Assembly (NCBI RefSeq): GCF_036884655.1
Contig: NC_088347.1
Location: 16,083,001-16,147,000, forward strand
DNA from: Musa acuminata AAA Group
Taxonomy: Eukaryota; Streptophyta; Magnoliopsida; Zingiberales; Musaceae
Direction: 5' to 3'
Length of the DNA stretch: 64,000 nt
Positions 23,048-34,870 of the stretch are shown piece by piece. Under the pieces are notes generated by a model, which had not been told where the DNA came from, ran no database searches, and saw only the letters and a program-made list of their open reading frames with translations. Within the stretch, counting starts at the first letter, position 1, and every line of letters begins with the position of its first letter. Both the position numbers and the translations under genes were made by a program.

Positions 23048-24328
23048 CTAATAGCGTACGATTCCTCCTTTTAGAGACACCATTGAGCTGAGGTGTATAA
23101 GGAGGTGTCCATTGGGATAATATCCCATGTCCTTGAGGAACTGAGTAAACTCTGTACTTAAGTATTCACCTCCTCGATCTGATCGAAGAGTTTTGATACT
23201 CTTTCCAGTCTGGTTCTCCACCTCATTCTTATACTCTCTGAATTTCTCAAAAGCCTCGGACTTGTACTTCATTAAGTACACATATCCATACCTTGAGAAA
23301 TCATCAGTAAATGTAATGAAGTAGGAGTAACCTCCAATGGCATGAGTTGACATGGGTCCACATACATCACTATGTATGAGTTCCAACAACTCAGTGGCTC
23401 TCTCTCCAGTTCCACTAAATGGAGAGTTGGTCAGTTTTCCACGAATGCAAGGCTCACAAGTTGCATATGACACATAGTCGAATGGATCTAGATATCCATC
23501 AATTAGCAACTTTTGAATCCTTCTTTCATGGATGTGACCTAGCCTACAATGCCACAGGTATGCACTATTCAACTCATCTCGTTTCCTTTTGGACACATTT
23601 ATATTCATGATATGTGGAGTGGTGTCTAACATAAATAAACCATTATGCAATGTTCCTTTCGTGATGATCTTATCATCTAATAATATCGAACAACCATTGT
23701 TCTCAAAAACAAATTTATATCCACTAACTGTTAAACATGAAATGGAGATAATGTTTTTGATAATAGAAGGAACAAAATAACATGCATCTAATGCAATAAA
23801 AGCTCCATTAGGCAGATGTAGGGCGACCTCACCAACAGCTAATACAGCAACTTTTGCTCCATTACCCATCTTGAGGTCCATCTCGCCTCTCTCTAGTCTC
23901 CTAGGCCTTGCCAGAACCTGCAACGAATTGCATATATGATAAGCACTACCGGTATCTAATACCCATGTGTTATCATAAGAGTCTGACAAATGGAGACTGA
24001 TCATGAATGTACCTGAAGCTTCATCAAGCTTTTGTTTCGCCCTTTCTGCAAGGTACTCTTTGCAGTTTCTCGTCCAGTGCCCATCTTTACCACAGTGGAA
24101 GCACTGGCCTTTGTCCTTTGTTGGGTCTTTCTTAGCAACCTTTGCTTTACCTTGTTTGCCCTTGCCCTTTCCCTTCTTAAGGGACCTTTCTGCTTTCCTT
24201 TTCTTTCTGGTCTCACCAGTGTAGAGAACTGGCTTCTCTTTCTTAATAGTACTCTCTGCCTCCCTCAACATATTGAAGAGCTCTGGGAGAGTCACCTCAA
24301 GCTTGTTCATATTAAAATTCATTATGAA
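23048..24328 (-). pseudogene. gag-pro-int: B gag C-terminus, protease and integrase core
   Basis: A 424-residue frame from 24322 in phase with the upstream gag. Zinc knuckle [14 protein letters not shown] at residues 74-87, protease [10 protein letters not shown] with DTG at 123-125, then [13 protein letters not shown] and CEPCIRGK (integrase zinc finger), DVCGPM and LRSDRGGEY (two catalytic Asp). A one-base deletion near 23131 (CCCATGTCC against CCCATAGTCC in A) shifts the frame before the catalytic Glu, so no complete integrase can be made. Confidence 0.9.
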
Positions 24329-24832
24329 CTATGAAAAGGAATCTGGTAGGGACTGAAGCACAATGTCCACACACAAGTTATCCTCTAGGACCATTCTTAG
24401 ACCTGTGAGTTTCTCTATCCACTCAATCATCTTTAGGACATGGTTCTGAACCGGTGTCCCCTCAGTCATCCTAGCGCGGAAAAGGCTCTTAGATATCTCA
24501 TATCGTTGAGTCCTTCCCTGTTCGTCAAACAATTTATGGACATGTAGGAGAATGGATCTGGCATCCATCTTTTCATGTTGTCTCTGTAACTCTGAAGTCA
24601 TAGAGCCCAACATATAGCACTGAGCAAGAGTGGAGTCATCAATGTACTTCACGTAGCGAGCGATCTCATCCTCGCTTGCCCCTTCTTCGGGCGTAGGCAT
24701 CACTGTATCAAGGACGTACACGATTTTCTCCGCTGTGAGAACAATTCTCAAGTTACGGACCCAATCCGTATAATTTGGACCAGTGAGGCGGTTGACATCA
24801 AGTATGCCACGTAAGGGATTTGAAAGCGACAT
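24329..24832 (-). pseudogene. gag: B gag N-terminal part
   Basis: The start chosen is MSLSNPLRGILDVNRLTG at 24832, because it matches A and follows the leader; an upstream in-frame ATG at 24898 lies in leader sequence. 167 codons run through the UBN2-like region (CYMLGSMTSELQRQHEKM, QNHVLKMIEWIEKLTGLRM) to a TAG at 24329-24331. A has CAG there, and the next B frame is in phase, so gag-pol was one continuous frame and the TAG is a nonsense mutation. Confidence 0.87.
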
Positions 24833-24848
24833 TTTCTGAAAATAAAGA

Positions 24849-26026
24849 TGTAGCAAAAAATGAATAACATGCAGATTTTGCAAGAAATAAACTATCAAGA
24901 TATGGACTTCTATCTTAATATGCTCCCACTATTTTACTAACGAGTCACGCGACACCCTCAGCACGTGAAACGGAAGTCTCCGGCAGACTTCTAGTGGGGA
25001 TCAGGATCCATTCAGCGTCTTAGTGTAACCTCGAGGGACTCGACCAATCACACTAAGCCTAAAAGGTAGACAACTCTTGCCGATCACAACTCCTTGTGAT
25101 TCCCGTCCTGTTCGGCCTCCGAATCACTATGGCCTCGAGGGACTCGACCAACCATGATACTCGGTTAAGTCAACACCTTCGTTACAAGATGAGTCTGATT
25201 TGATGATATACCCTCGAGGGACTCGACCAAGCATATCATGCCCTCAGGTCACCGGTGACATCTCTATGTCGTAAGCAAGATAGCGAATCGCGATATAGGT
25301 GAGTCCCGAGGGACTCGACCAACTCAACCTACACCGGGATTCGGTTCCTACTCATAACGATGGAAGGCCACGTGGGTCAATCTAATTGCCTCACGTTTAC
25401 CGACTTAATATTATCGAGAGATGTTTCTATGATTAGGTGTAGCAAAAAATGAATAACATGCAGATTTTGCAAGAAATAAACTATCAAGATATGGACTTCT
25501 ATCTTAATATGCTCCCACTATTTTACTAACGAGTCACGCGACACCCTCAGCACGTGAAACGGAAGTCTCCGGCAGACTTCTAGTGGGGATCAGGATCCAA
25601 TCAGCGTCTTAGTGTAACCTCGAGGGACTCGACCAATCACACTAAGCCTAAAAGGTAGACAACTCTTGCCGATCACAACTCCTTGTGATTCCCGTCCTGT
25701 TCGGCCTCCGAATCACCATGGCCTCGAGGGACTCGACCAACCATGATACTCGGTTAAGTCAACACCTTCGTTACAAGATGAGTCTGATTTGATGATATAC
25801 CCTCGAGGGACTCGACCAAGCATATCATGCCCTCAGGTCACCGGTGACATCTCTATGTCGTAAGCAAGATAGCGAATCGCGATATAGGTGAGTCCCGAGG
25901 GACTCGACCAACTCAACCTACACCGGGATTCGGTTCCTACTCATAACGATGGAAGGCCACGTGGGTCAATCTAATTGCCTCACGTTTACCGACTTAATAT
26001 TATCGAGAGATGTTTCTATGATTAGG
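24849..26026 (-). repeat. 589-bp tandem duplication in B leader
   Basis: Units 24849-25437 and 25438-26026 are almost identical (two differences seen: CCATTCAG/CCAATCAG and CACTATGG/CACCATGG). Each unit holds the four CTCGAGGGACTCGACCAA hairpin motifs (25029, 25133, 25212, 25304 and again 589 bp later). A has one copy. The junction identity is TGTAGC-like and short. Confidence 0.92.
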
Positions 26027-26699
26027 TCTCCTAATATGACATGTCACACATATGCATATTTAATATATATCTACATCGCATGCAAATATATATACATATC
26101 TAGTATGTGTATAAGCAATCACACCAGATGATCATGGACCACAACCTAATATGATTAGGCCCGAGCCAGTAGGCCTAATCACTCACATCAAGATCTATGT
26201 GTGCAACGGTGCATCTCCATGCCTTGTGATCGTCCATCTCGTCCTCGTCGGTTCCGTCGACATCTTGATGCATCTCCATGCATCACGATCGTCCGTCTCG
26301 TGGGTCCCGCTATGGCATCCACGCTCCCGCTGCGCCTCCTCATGTGATTACAACTTAATCATAGGCACGCAGGCCCGACAATAAACGAGAAATATAATGG
26401 AGGTTCGCAGACCTCAATAATAATAATCACAAGTACACACATCACACGGTCCATGATCATCCGTCCACACATCATACATCACATGTATAAATAATCATCA
26501 TAATGTAGGACTACTAGATAATAATAAAAATAATAATCAACTAAACCTTTTAATTAATTAATATTTTCTGAAATCAGGGATATATAGGGAATTTCTCAAT
26601 TCCTAAGGGTATTTTCGTAATTTGGACAAAAGACAGAAACTGGAATTTCTCAAATTCCGAGGGGCAAAACTGTCTTTTGTGCAGAAAACCCTAATACCC

Positions 26700-27125
26700 T
26701 TTCCCCTTTTCACTGCTGCCGCCGCCGCCACCCTGCCGGCGGCGGCCTGTGCGGCGGGGCGAGGGCACTGCCCTCGCCTGCAGGCGGCACGCCCGCTGGC
26801 GGCGATGTCGCAGCGGGTGGGCGCCCCCTTCGGGCGCCGCTGCCTCCGCAGACGGTGCTGTACTGCCGTGCGGCCGCCCCTGTGGGGGGTTTCGCCCGCG
26901 GGAGCAGCGGCGGCAGGCGCCGCTTCCCTGCGGCGCCTCTGCCCGTGAGTTGCCAGCCCCGCCAGCAGCAAGCCTGCTGCAAGCAGACCGCCGACCGGCT
27001 GCTGCAGGCACAGCGCTTGCGCATGCGCCGGCGCTGTGCTGCTTGGCTGCGGCTGCAGCTGCGGCTGCAGGTATGCAGATCGAGGGCAGCAACTGTTGCT
27101 GCCCTTCCTCGCTTTTGCGTCAACG
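26700..27125 (-). other. GC-rich structured leader of B
   Basis: Counterpart of 16290-16735 in A: GCCGCC and GCGGC-rich, Ala/Arg/Pro-rich in all frames, between PBS and hairpin-motif leader. It differs from A by several indels of multiples and non-multiples of three, which argues against a conserved protein. Confidence 0.6.
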
Positions 27126-27196
27126 ATTTTGACGTCAATATTCTTCCTAAACACAACATACGCAGTTCAAAACCAATCATTCGCACGAACAACCAG

Positions 27197-27208
27197 GCTC
27201 TGATACCA
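27197..27208 (-). other. B primer-binding site
   Basis: Minus strand TGGTATCAGAGC, perfect initiator tRNA-Met PBS, one base from the LTR end at 27210. Confidence 0.92.
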
Positions 27209-27209
27209 C

Positions 27210-28705
27210 TGTTGGGAAATCATAGGGGGGGCGACATCATATGCGCAGCGGAAGAACAAGAAAACAAAAATCCCCGATTCCCAAAAAGATGTTCATCGTC
27301 GTGCAAAGATTGGTGCGCAAAATCCGCAAAAACACAAAACTGCGTATAGAGATTGTGTTACCTAGGGAGATCGTATATCCCTGTTTCCTTGCAGATCCTT
27401 AGGAGAGGGTGAAGGAGGTTAAGCGTCCTCCTCTCTAGCGGTGATCCACACAGCAGGGTTGCGACGACGCTCCTCAAAACTCCAGGCCTACTCTGAGGTG
27501 GAGAGGGAGAGGAGAATAGGAAGGGCAAGCAAAGACTCTAGCCTATGAGGCTGTGAATCCCTCCTATTTATAGAGATCCCGTGTCAAACCCTAATAGGTC
27601 CTTCCCTAGTGGGTATTGGATCTGCATCCAATAAGACAAGGGCCCCGTCGGATATCTCATATCCGAACCTCTACTCATCGCAATGCCTACCATATGTGTG
27701 TGACCCTCTAGGCCCAATATCGAGCTGGCCGTGAGTCATACCTGTTAGAACTCCTTCTGACTGAGTGAATTATTATCTCTGTAATAATTCACTCGACTCA
27801 TCGACTATGGAAGTACTAGGCCACTACGCCGTAGTCCCCAGACGATACAGGGGAATCCAATCCATTGGACCTGTTTGTCCTCAGTTACCATGTACCTATA
27901 GTCCCTCATCCATCTAATATCCCAGAGACCGTATATCGAGCATGGTGCTGTCAGACCCATACGGTTTCTACTCGAGTCTCGCTCTAATCGGATTCTCCCG
28001 GAGAACTCTTTCTCTCTCAACCCGAATGACCCTGGCCAGGGATTTGTCTGAGCAAGAACACATGGGATATTCCTCTCATGATACCGAGAGTGGATGATCC
28101 TCTATCGACACTCAATAGCCCTCGTAAGGTCGACTACCACTCCCAATGACCAGCTGTACTAGATCTGGGAACAGCCAAACCTATAAGTCTGGTATCAAAG
28201 AGTGGAGCACTCATACAGGACATCCTTGGTGTCTCAAGTCTAAGAACCAGATACACCACTAGGACTACGGAATCGTTGTCTGACAATAAGGCATCATCAA
28301 CCATCCAGCATTCCGTAAGCGGATCAATCAGTGAACTCATTCTCCAATGAGCACCTGTACTGTATCCCTAGTGTCCCTACACGAGCAACTATGAGATCAG
28401 CTGCATCCATCATATGAACGGGTATACAGCACACCAGTCTATCCGGTTATCACGATGTCCCTCTCGAGTAACCTATGACCGGGATTATTTAGGATATGTG
28501 TTTAAAGGTGAATCGATCTCATTATCGTGATCTCATCACGATCCGATTCCCATTGCACAAATCCAAGGACATCACAATATATGTATGCATTTATGCAATA
28601 GTTATAAAGTGATATATGCCAAAATATAATAAGCAAAAAGATTCTGTATCAAGTCACACGTGCCATCACTCACGTGATTGGCTTGCTGGGCACCTATGAC
28701 TAGCA
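27210..28705 (-). repeat. B 5' LTR
   Basis: 1496 bp, TG/CA ends, followed by TSD CTAGG at 28706-28710. A TATA box is encoded at 27565-27574 (minus TCTATAAATA). Confidence 0.94.
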
Positions 28706-28710
28706 CTAGG

Positions 28711-28847
28711 GTCGCTCCTCAACCAGCAATACTAAAGCCCTTAGGCCCCCCTACTATCGACCGAGTCCCTGCACCAAAGAGGTTGACAAGAGAAGAGCTT
28801 CGGGAGCGATATGCGAAGGGGTTATGTTGGCACTACGACGAGCCGTG
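28711..28847 (+). pseudogene. gag: X1 gag, zinc-knuckle part
   Basis: Continuation of X1 gag after element B: VAPQPAILKPLGPPTIDR, then [21 protein letters not shown]. The knuckle Cys is Tyr here (X2 reads [14 protein letters not shown]). X2 inserted at 28848, after the TSD CCGTG; the rest of X1 gag resumes at 56870 with the WSHMHCCSKGRLLMIEP-like reading. Confidence 0.8.
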
Positions 28848-29240
28848 TGTTAGGACTCTAGCTAGGAGAGTCCTAATTGAAATGGACATTCATGTAAAAC
28901 CTACCTAAGCTGACCCCTATTAAAGAGGTGAAGAGGCCGGCTAGGGTTAGGAGGTTATTTCTTAGAGAAGAATTAGGAGTTGTAAAGGAATAGGAGTCTT
29001 AAGTAGGAGTCATATTAGGAGTTGGTTAGAAGTAGGAGTCTTGAGTAGGGTCCTATTAGGAGTTAGGGTTTATAAGCCCTATAAATAGCAATGTATTCCT
29101 CCTCTTTTCATAAGCAATATATGAATTTGTTCTGCAGCCTTTGAGCAGCAACTTGGAGGGAGGAACCCCTATAGAGTTCTAAGGAGGTCGATCCCCTAAA
29201 GAGATCAATCCCAAGTTTAGAATCTGTAAGGGTTCTAACA
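28848..29240 (+). repeat. X2 5' LTR
   Basis: 393 bp, TGTTAGGACTC to GGGTTCTAACA. TATA box CTATAAATA at 29080-29088. It lacks about 30 bp of the AGTAGGAGTC repeats present in X1's LTR. Confidence 0.9.
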
Positions 29241-29242
29241 CC

Positions 29243-29254
29243 CGGTATCAAAGC
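29243..29254 (+). other. X2 primer-binding site
   Basis: CGGTATCAAAGC, two bases after the LTR; two mismatches from TGGTATCAGAGC. Confidence 0.65.
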
Positions 29255-30469
29255 ATCATTCTTGGCATTTCGCTGCCCTTCCATAGCCATCCATCAACCC
29301 TCCACAACTGCCCAAAGCAATTCCCACAATTGCTTAAAAGATCGTGGCCAAATTCCGTTATCATCTCCACCACCACGGATCATCCTTTGATCTCCCAGTG
29401 AATTGCAACATGTTCGGGTTTCCTACCTTACTGCTGTTGCAATTTAGTTATCCTTATGCGAAAATCCAAAAAAAATTGTTCCTATATTGCTGTATAAACT
29501 TTTCATCACAAAGTTTTCATCTCTACGACGAAAGATACATTACAGAATTCCAACCGCATAGCGTCGTTCTGTTTGATCTTCTACTGTATTTTTCTATCCA
29601 AATCTCTACAAAATTTTTTATGATAGCTTTGACACTTCCTAACAGTAGATTTTTTTTTTGGTTTTGCCAAAAAATTCTCAATATAATCTATTAATCATTT
29701 ACGTCTAGTCTGCTATACTTGAAAATCTACATTATAAAATTTCAGCCACATAGCACTGTTTGTTTGATCTTGATACTATGTTTTTTCTGTCTAAATCTCT
29801 ACGAAATTTTTATGATAGCTTTGACACTTCCTAACATTAGATTTTCCTTTGGTTTCCTTAAAAAATTCTTAATATAAACCACTGATCTTTTACGTCCAAT
29901 CTGCTACACTTGAAAATCTATGCTGCAGAAAATTTCAGCCACATATTATTGCCTTAACACATCTATTTGCAATCTTTTTTGAATGAAATTTCTTATATAC
30001 TTTATAGATCATCTTGGCTTCTATCTACGATTGATATATTGAGGAATTTGTCTCTAAAAACGATTTTATGTTGTTGTAAATTTTCATAATAGATTGCTAA
30101 AATTTTTCGACGAGAATTCTGCTATCGTAACTTGCACCAATTTTCTTACTATTACCGTCGAAATTTTCTAGATTAAATTAGACATCCTTACTATCATATA
30201 AACTGAGATATTGCTGTCAATTCCCTCTTCAAATCTCTCGAGTTTTTGATGGAAATTTCATCGAGAAACTACTGTTTCTTCGACGACAATTCTGCTCTTA
30301 CAAGACAGCACATATTTGCTGCAACAGCCACAAAACAAGCCTAAACCACAGCCTACATCCACCGATCCACCAACCCTTTTGACCATCACTTCTCTCTCTC
30401 AACCTATACATGCCTTTAACATGACAATAAAAGAGAGATCTTAACATCACATATTTGGAGGCATATACT
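29255..30469 (+). other. X2 untranslated leader
   Basis: About 1.2 kb of AT-rich non-coding sequence between PBS and gag. It has a partial internal repeat (AAATCTCTACAAAATTTTT and TGATAGCTTTGACACTTCC at 29599 and again near 29794). It shows where A and B broke the X1 copy. Confidence 0.7.
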
Positions 30470-31330
30470 ATGGCATTTGAGAAGGCAATCAATGCTAAAT
30501 TCAAAGCCTTCGAGGCACGAATAGAGGATAAGATTCAGACGCTCTTTACTGAACTCAGATTGGGCCGACCACTAAGCCCAAAGAAATCACATCAAGGAGA
30601 GAGCTTTGCCCATTCGTACCAAGCCCAAAGAGATGACTTCCAAGGGATGGGAGGCTCTATGACCGACCCCAACTATCCATGCATGAGGGTGGACTTTCCT
30701 AGATGGGAAGAAGGAGACACGATTGGTTGGATCTCGTGCATGGAGCGATATTTTCAGTACCACAAAATCACAGACTCATCTATGGTGAAAATTGCAGCTA
30801 TACATCTTAAAGGGAATGCTATACAATGGTTTGACAGGTTTGAACACACTCATGGAATCCTCTCATGGTGACAATTCAAAGGACTGCTGATCCGCTTCTG
30901 ACCAGCCAATTACGAGAACATTGACGGACAACTAGCAAAGATCCGACAAACCTCCACCATTCAAGAGTACCAAACCAGGTTTGAAAGGTTATCTAATCAA
31001 ACTCATAATTGGTCTCAAAAACAGCTATTGGGGACCTTTATTGAGGGCTTGAAGCTAGAGATCTTGGGAAAATTTAAAGCACGACAACCGTACACGCTTA
31101 AGGCAGCAATCTCTTTCGCACGACATCAAGAGAAGCAATTGAACCATGAAGCTTGGAGGACTAGGGTCGCTCCTTGACCAGTAATATTAAAGCCCTCAGC
31201 CTCCCCTACTATCGACCGAGTCCCTATACCAAAGAGGACAACAAGAGAAGAGCTTCGGGAGCGATATGCGAAGGGGTTATGTTGGCATTGTGACGAGCCA
31301 TGGAGCCGTGAGCATCGCTGTAGTAAAGGG
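30470..31330 (+). pseudogene. gag: X2 gag
   Basis: Starts MAFEKAINAKFKAFEARIED at 30470, preferred over the in-frame ATG at 30455 because X1 aligns from here. The open part to 30871 has the Retrotrans_gag signatures FPRWEEGDTIGWISCMERYF and GNAIQWFDRFEHTHG, then a TGA (Trp expected). The reading continues with FERLSNQT, GTFIEGLKLEI and the zinc knuckle [14 protein letters not shown] at 31280-31322, which is intact. Several further stops and a shift are present. Confidence 0.85.
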
Positions 31331-31339
31331 AGATTTCTT

Positions 31340-31760
31340 ATGATTGAACCAATAGAAGAAGAGGTCATTGAACATCTAGAAGAGAGCCTTGAACATGAAG
31401 AAGAAGATGCTGAAGAAGAGCCACAACCGACCGAAATTACGGTACATACACTAGCCGGCTACTCAAACCCGCAAACGATGAAAGTTGGAGGCCTTCTCAA
31501 ACAGCAACCGGTTACTATTCTCATCGACACGGGCAGTACTAATAACTTTCTAAATAGTAAAGTTGCTATCTAGATGGCCTTATCTATTGAGAATTGCAGC
31601 AGGTTTGACGTTAAGGTTGCCGACGGATGGATTTTGAAGTATGATCGTAGGCGCCCGCAAGTGAAACTATTGCCGCAGGACCAAGAGATAATTGCATATT
31701 TCTTCCTCAGCCCTCTTGATAATCATGAGACCATACTCAGAATTAAATTATGAAATTTTA
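31340..31760 (+). pseudogene. pol (PR): X2 aspartic protease
   Basis: The frame at 31340-31573 starts [23 protein letters not shown] (acidic linker), then [17 protein letters not shown] and the active site [15 protein letters not shown]. It stops at a TAG (31571-31573) and continues as a decayed reading to about 31760 (KLLPQDQEIIAYFF). This is the gypsy RVP-type protease; DTG is intact. Confidence 0.85.
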
Positions 31761-32083
31761 TGAAACTAATTATGAAATTTTATAAATAGGGGAAACAGGT
31801 GATACTGCATAGGAAATGTGGGGGTGACGTAATCATGATTTGTACACAACAAATGGAGAAGATTTTGCATAAAGTATATAGTGGCTTTTTGGTACAACTT
31901 GAGTAGCAAACTAAGGGAGGGTCAACAGAATTTGAAGATCCAAATCTACTTCCTTTGCTTGTTGAATTTTCATATATATTTGATGAACCGCGCAACCTAC
32001 CTCTTACCAATCGGCATGATCATTATATAACGATTCTTCTAGAAAAATCTCTAGCAAATACTTAGCCATATTAGTATTCACAT

Positions 32084-32960
32084 CTCTAGAAGGATGAAAT
32101 AGAAAGGATTGTAAAAGAGATGCTCGAAACAGGAGTTATTCGGCTAAGTTGCAGCCCCTACTCTTCACTGGTGCTCCTCGTACGAAAGAAGGACGAAACA
32201 TGACGATTATGTATTGATTACCGAGCTCTCAATGGCATAACCATCAAGGACAAATACTCTATTCCAATAGCAGATGAATTGCTAGATGAAAGGGAGCACA
32301 AATCTTCACAAAGCTGGACCTTTGATTTGGGTATCATCAAATACGAGTGTATGAAGAAGATATACCGAAAACCACCTTTTGAACACACAACAACCACTAC
32401 GAATTTTTGCTTTCTTCAACAAAAGGTGGAATATCTTGGGCATATCATATCAGAGAAAGGTGTGGTAGTATACCCCTTCAAATTGGAGCAATGCAAAACT
32501 GGCCGACCCCGAGGAACATAAAATTGCTACATGGCTTTCTGGGTTTAATAGGCTACTACTGCAAGTTCGTGAAAAACTATGGAAAGATTAGTGCACCACT
32601 TACTTCCTTACTGAAAAAGATGTTTTCCAATGGTCGGACAAAGCCTCCGCTGCCTTCGACAAACTTAAGGCAGCCATGATGACGTCGCCGGTGCTAGCAC
32701 TACCAGATTTCAACCGACCCTTCATTATTGAGGCCGACGCATCTAGAGTCGGAATTGGAGTCATTCTCACACAAGATGGTTGACCACTCGCATTTGAAGC
32801 AAGGCATTATCTCCCTCCCATCAAAATATATCAACATATGATAAGGAGATGCTCGCCATTGTGCACGCAACAACGAGGTGGAGACCCTACTTGATCGGCC
32901 GACGATTTCAAATTAAAACCAACCATAAAAGCCTCAAGTACTTTTTGGAGTGAAATATAT
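32084..32960 (+). pseudogene. pol (RT-RH): X2 reverse transcriptase (core deleted) and RNase H
   Basis: Recognisable: LETGVIR with [32 protein letters not shown], then the GYHQIRV-like and EEDIPKTTF-like readings near 32325-32380. The sequence then jumps near 32410-32425 straight to VEYLGHIIS. The palm segment that normally lies between, including the YxDD/FxDD catalytic motif, is absent. RNase H follows: LALPDFNRPFIIEADAS near 32700 and the LIGRRFQIKTNHKSLKYFL end near 32900-32950. Frames shift repeatedly. X1 has the identical junction. Confidence 0.85.
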
Positions 32961-33610
32961 CATCCCCTAATTAGTAAATATAGGTAACAAAACTTCTTGG
33001 ATTTGATTTTGAAATAACTTATTAAAAGGGGAATGTTGTTGCAGATGTGCTTTCGCAACTACCCGAGCAAGCTGAATATTCGGTCATTTCACTTTCGACC
33101 AACGACTTCCTTGAGGATATTAAGATGGAATGGTAGGAAGATATGGAGACCAGTAAGATCATAAAAAAATTGGAGGAAGCACTAAGCTCCGTGGCTCATT
33201 ACAATTGGAACTCAAAAAAATTACGCTATAAGGGATGCATTGTGTTTGTGACAAATTCTACTTGCATCTTCACGACTAGATTTTAGACAAAGTTATTCCA
33301 TATGTAGGGTACTAAATTGAAAAAGAGTATGGCATATCACCTACAAACATACGGCCAGACGAAAGTTATAAATAGGTGCTTGGAGATAGCTTAAAGCCAC
33401 CTACCAAATATGACTACCCAAGGAGAACTCCAGACCCAGCCAAGTGCCATTATTGATTAACGGATCGTGACTCGACAATGACGACCCAATACTGAAGTGC
33501 TAATATAGTGGGCGAACCTACCAATAGAAGATGCCACTTGGGAGAACTATGACGACTTGAAGATCAAATTCCCAGAATTCATGAATCGTCAGCCTCGAGG
33601 ACAAGGCTGA
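32961..33610 (+). pseudogene. pol (INT): X2 integrase remnant and chromodomain-like tail
   Basis: After the RNase H linker (ADVLSQLPEQ near 33035) the reading reaches FTTRF and TKLFHM near 33270-33305, then GTKLKKSMAYHLQTYGQTKV, the part of gypsy integrase around and after the second catalytic Asp. The HHCC finger and the first catalytic Asp are missing. 33494-33610 encodes EVLI(stop)WANLPIEDATWENYDDLK and ends QPRGQG, resembling a chromovirus C-terminal chromodomain. Broken by stops. Confidence 0.75.
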
Positions 33611-34489
33611 TTTGAAGAGGGCGGGTCTGTTAGGGCTCTAGCTAGGAGAGTCTTAATTGAAAGAGATATTCATGTAAAACCTACCTAAGCCGACCCCTAT
33701 TAAAAGGGTGAAGAGGCCGACTAGGGTTAAGAGGTTGTTTCTTAGAGAAAAATTAGGAGTTGTAAAGGAATATGAGTCTTAAGTAGGAGTCATATTAGGA
33801 GTTGGTTAGAAATAGGAGTCTTGAGTAGGAGTCCTATTAGGAGTTAGGGTTTATAAGCCCTATAAATAGCAATGTATTCCTCCTCTTTTCATAAGCAATA
33901 GATGGATCTTTTCTGCAGCCTTTGAGTAGTAACTTGTGTTGAATCTCAGATTTTGATGATGAAGTCAATTGTCATTTGTTATCTAATCTATATGTTGAGA
34001 TAAGTGTGCAGGATTAACTACGATGAAAGTGAGATATGCAGCAGGAGTTGCACCGGAGTCAAGACAATGATCACGTTGGGAGTTCGAGAGTTCGACGGAA
34101 GTTCGGACAGTCGTCGAAAGTTCTGCAGGAACAAATCCGAGAAGTCCATAAGCTTGCCAAAGAAGCTCATCGGAACTCGCCAAGTGAATTGTCGCAACTC
34201 CAGGAGTTTGCCGGAAGTCCGCAGGAGCATCACCGAGGGTTCATCGGATGATCGACGGAAGCTCGCCGGAAGAAGCGATTGACGCACCAGAGCAAGTTGC
34301 AGTAAATGTCTTAGGAAAAATCGTAGTTAGCACATTAATTAAGTTGGAAATGGGAGGTGATCCCATTAACTTAATCTTGGGGCAATTGGGCCCTTGAAAA
34401 ACCCAAATTAGGCCGAATGGATCAACCTATTCGGACCCTGATTTCTGCCAAGCGGTTGAACCGCCCAAGGCAGGAGGTTGCACCGCCTG

Positions 34490-34805
34490 GGCTCAGTCTC
34501 CGAGCGAGACTGGGAGGTGCAACCGCTCCAGCCAGGCGGTGGCACCGCCTGGGGCTCAGTCTCCGAGCGAGACTGGGCGGTGCAACCTCCCCTGACAGGA
34601 GGTGGCACCGCTTGAGCTCAGTCTTCGAGCTCTGCCAGGCGGTGCAACCACCTCAGTCAGGAGGTGCAACCGCCTGAGCTCGGTCTTCGAGCTCTGTCAG
34701 GAGGTGCAACCGCCCCTGACAGGAGGTAGCACCACCTAGAGGCTCAGTCTTCGAGCTTTGCCAGGCGGTGCAACCGCTCTAGTCAGGAGGTGCAACCGCT
34801 TGATC
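34490..34805 (+). repeat. 63-bp minisatellite in C 5' LTR
   Basis: Five tandem units of about 63 bp, each with a GCTCAGTCTCCGAGC-like block and two GGCGGTGCAACCGCC-like palindromes. The palindromes can form hairpins (arms GGCGGT and ACCGCC around GCA). The same array is in the 3' LTR (55560-55880), and variants lie in E, H and F LTRs. Confidence 0.85.
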
Positions 34806-34859
34806 CCGAAATTCCGAGAATTGACAGTTTTGAGCTCCAAATTTGAACTGGGTTGGGGC

Positions 34860-34870
34860 CTATAAATACC
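34860..34870 (+). promoter_or_regulatory. TATA box of C 5' LTR
   Basis: CTATAAATACC just downstream of the minisatellite, in the expected U3 end position. The matching site in the 3' LTR is at 55940-55950. Confidence 0.65.

Larger units (their letters stand above)
19506..28705 (-). mobile_element. B: complete young Angela-type Ty1/copia element
   Basis: Same family as A. LTRs of 1496 bp each (19506-21001 and 27210-28705) differ at only about ten sites by eye. TSD CTAGG at 19501-19505 and 28706-28710. Contains PBS, leader, gag, PR, INT, RT, RNase H and PPT in copia order. It is broken by one stop in gag, single-base deletions in INT and RNase H, and a catalytic substitution in RNase H. A 589-bp tandem duplication lies in the leader. 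Confidence 0.94.

Noticed and set aside
34490..34805. CRISPR-like regular repeats
   Set aside because: Units are directly adjacent minisatellite repeats with no unique spacers, in plant LTR DNA.
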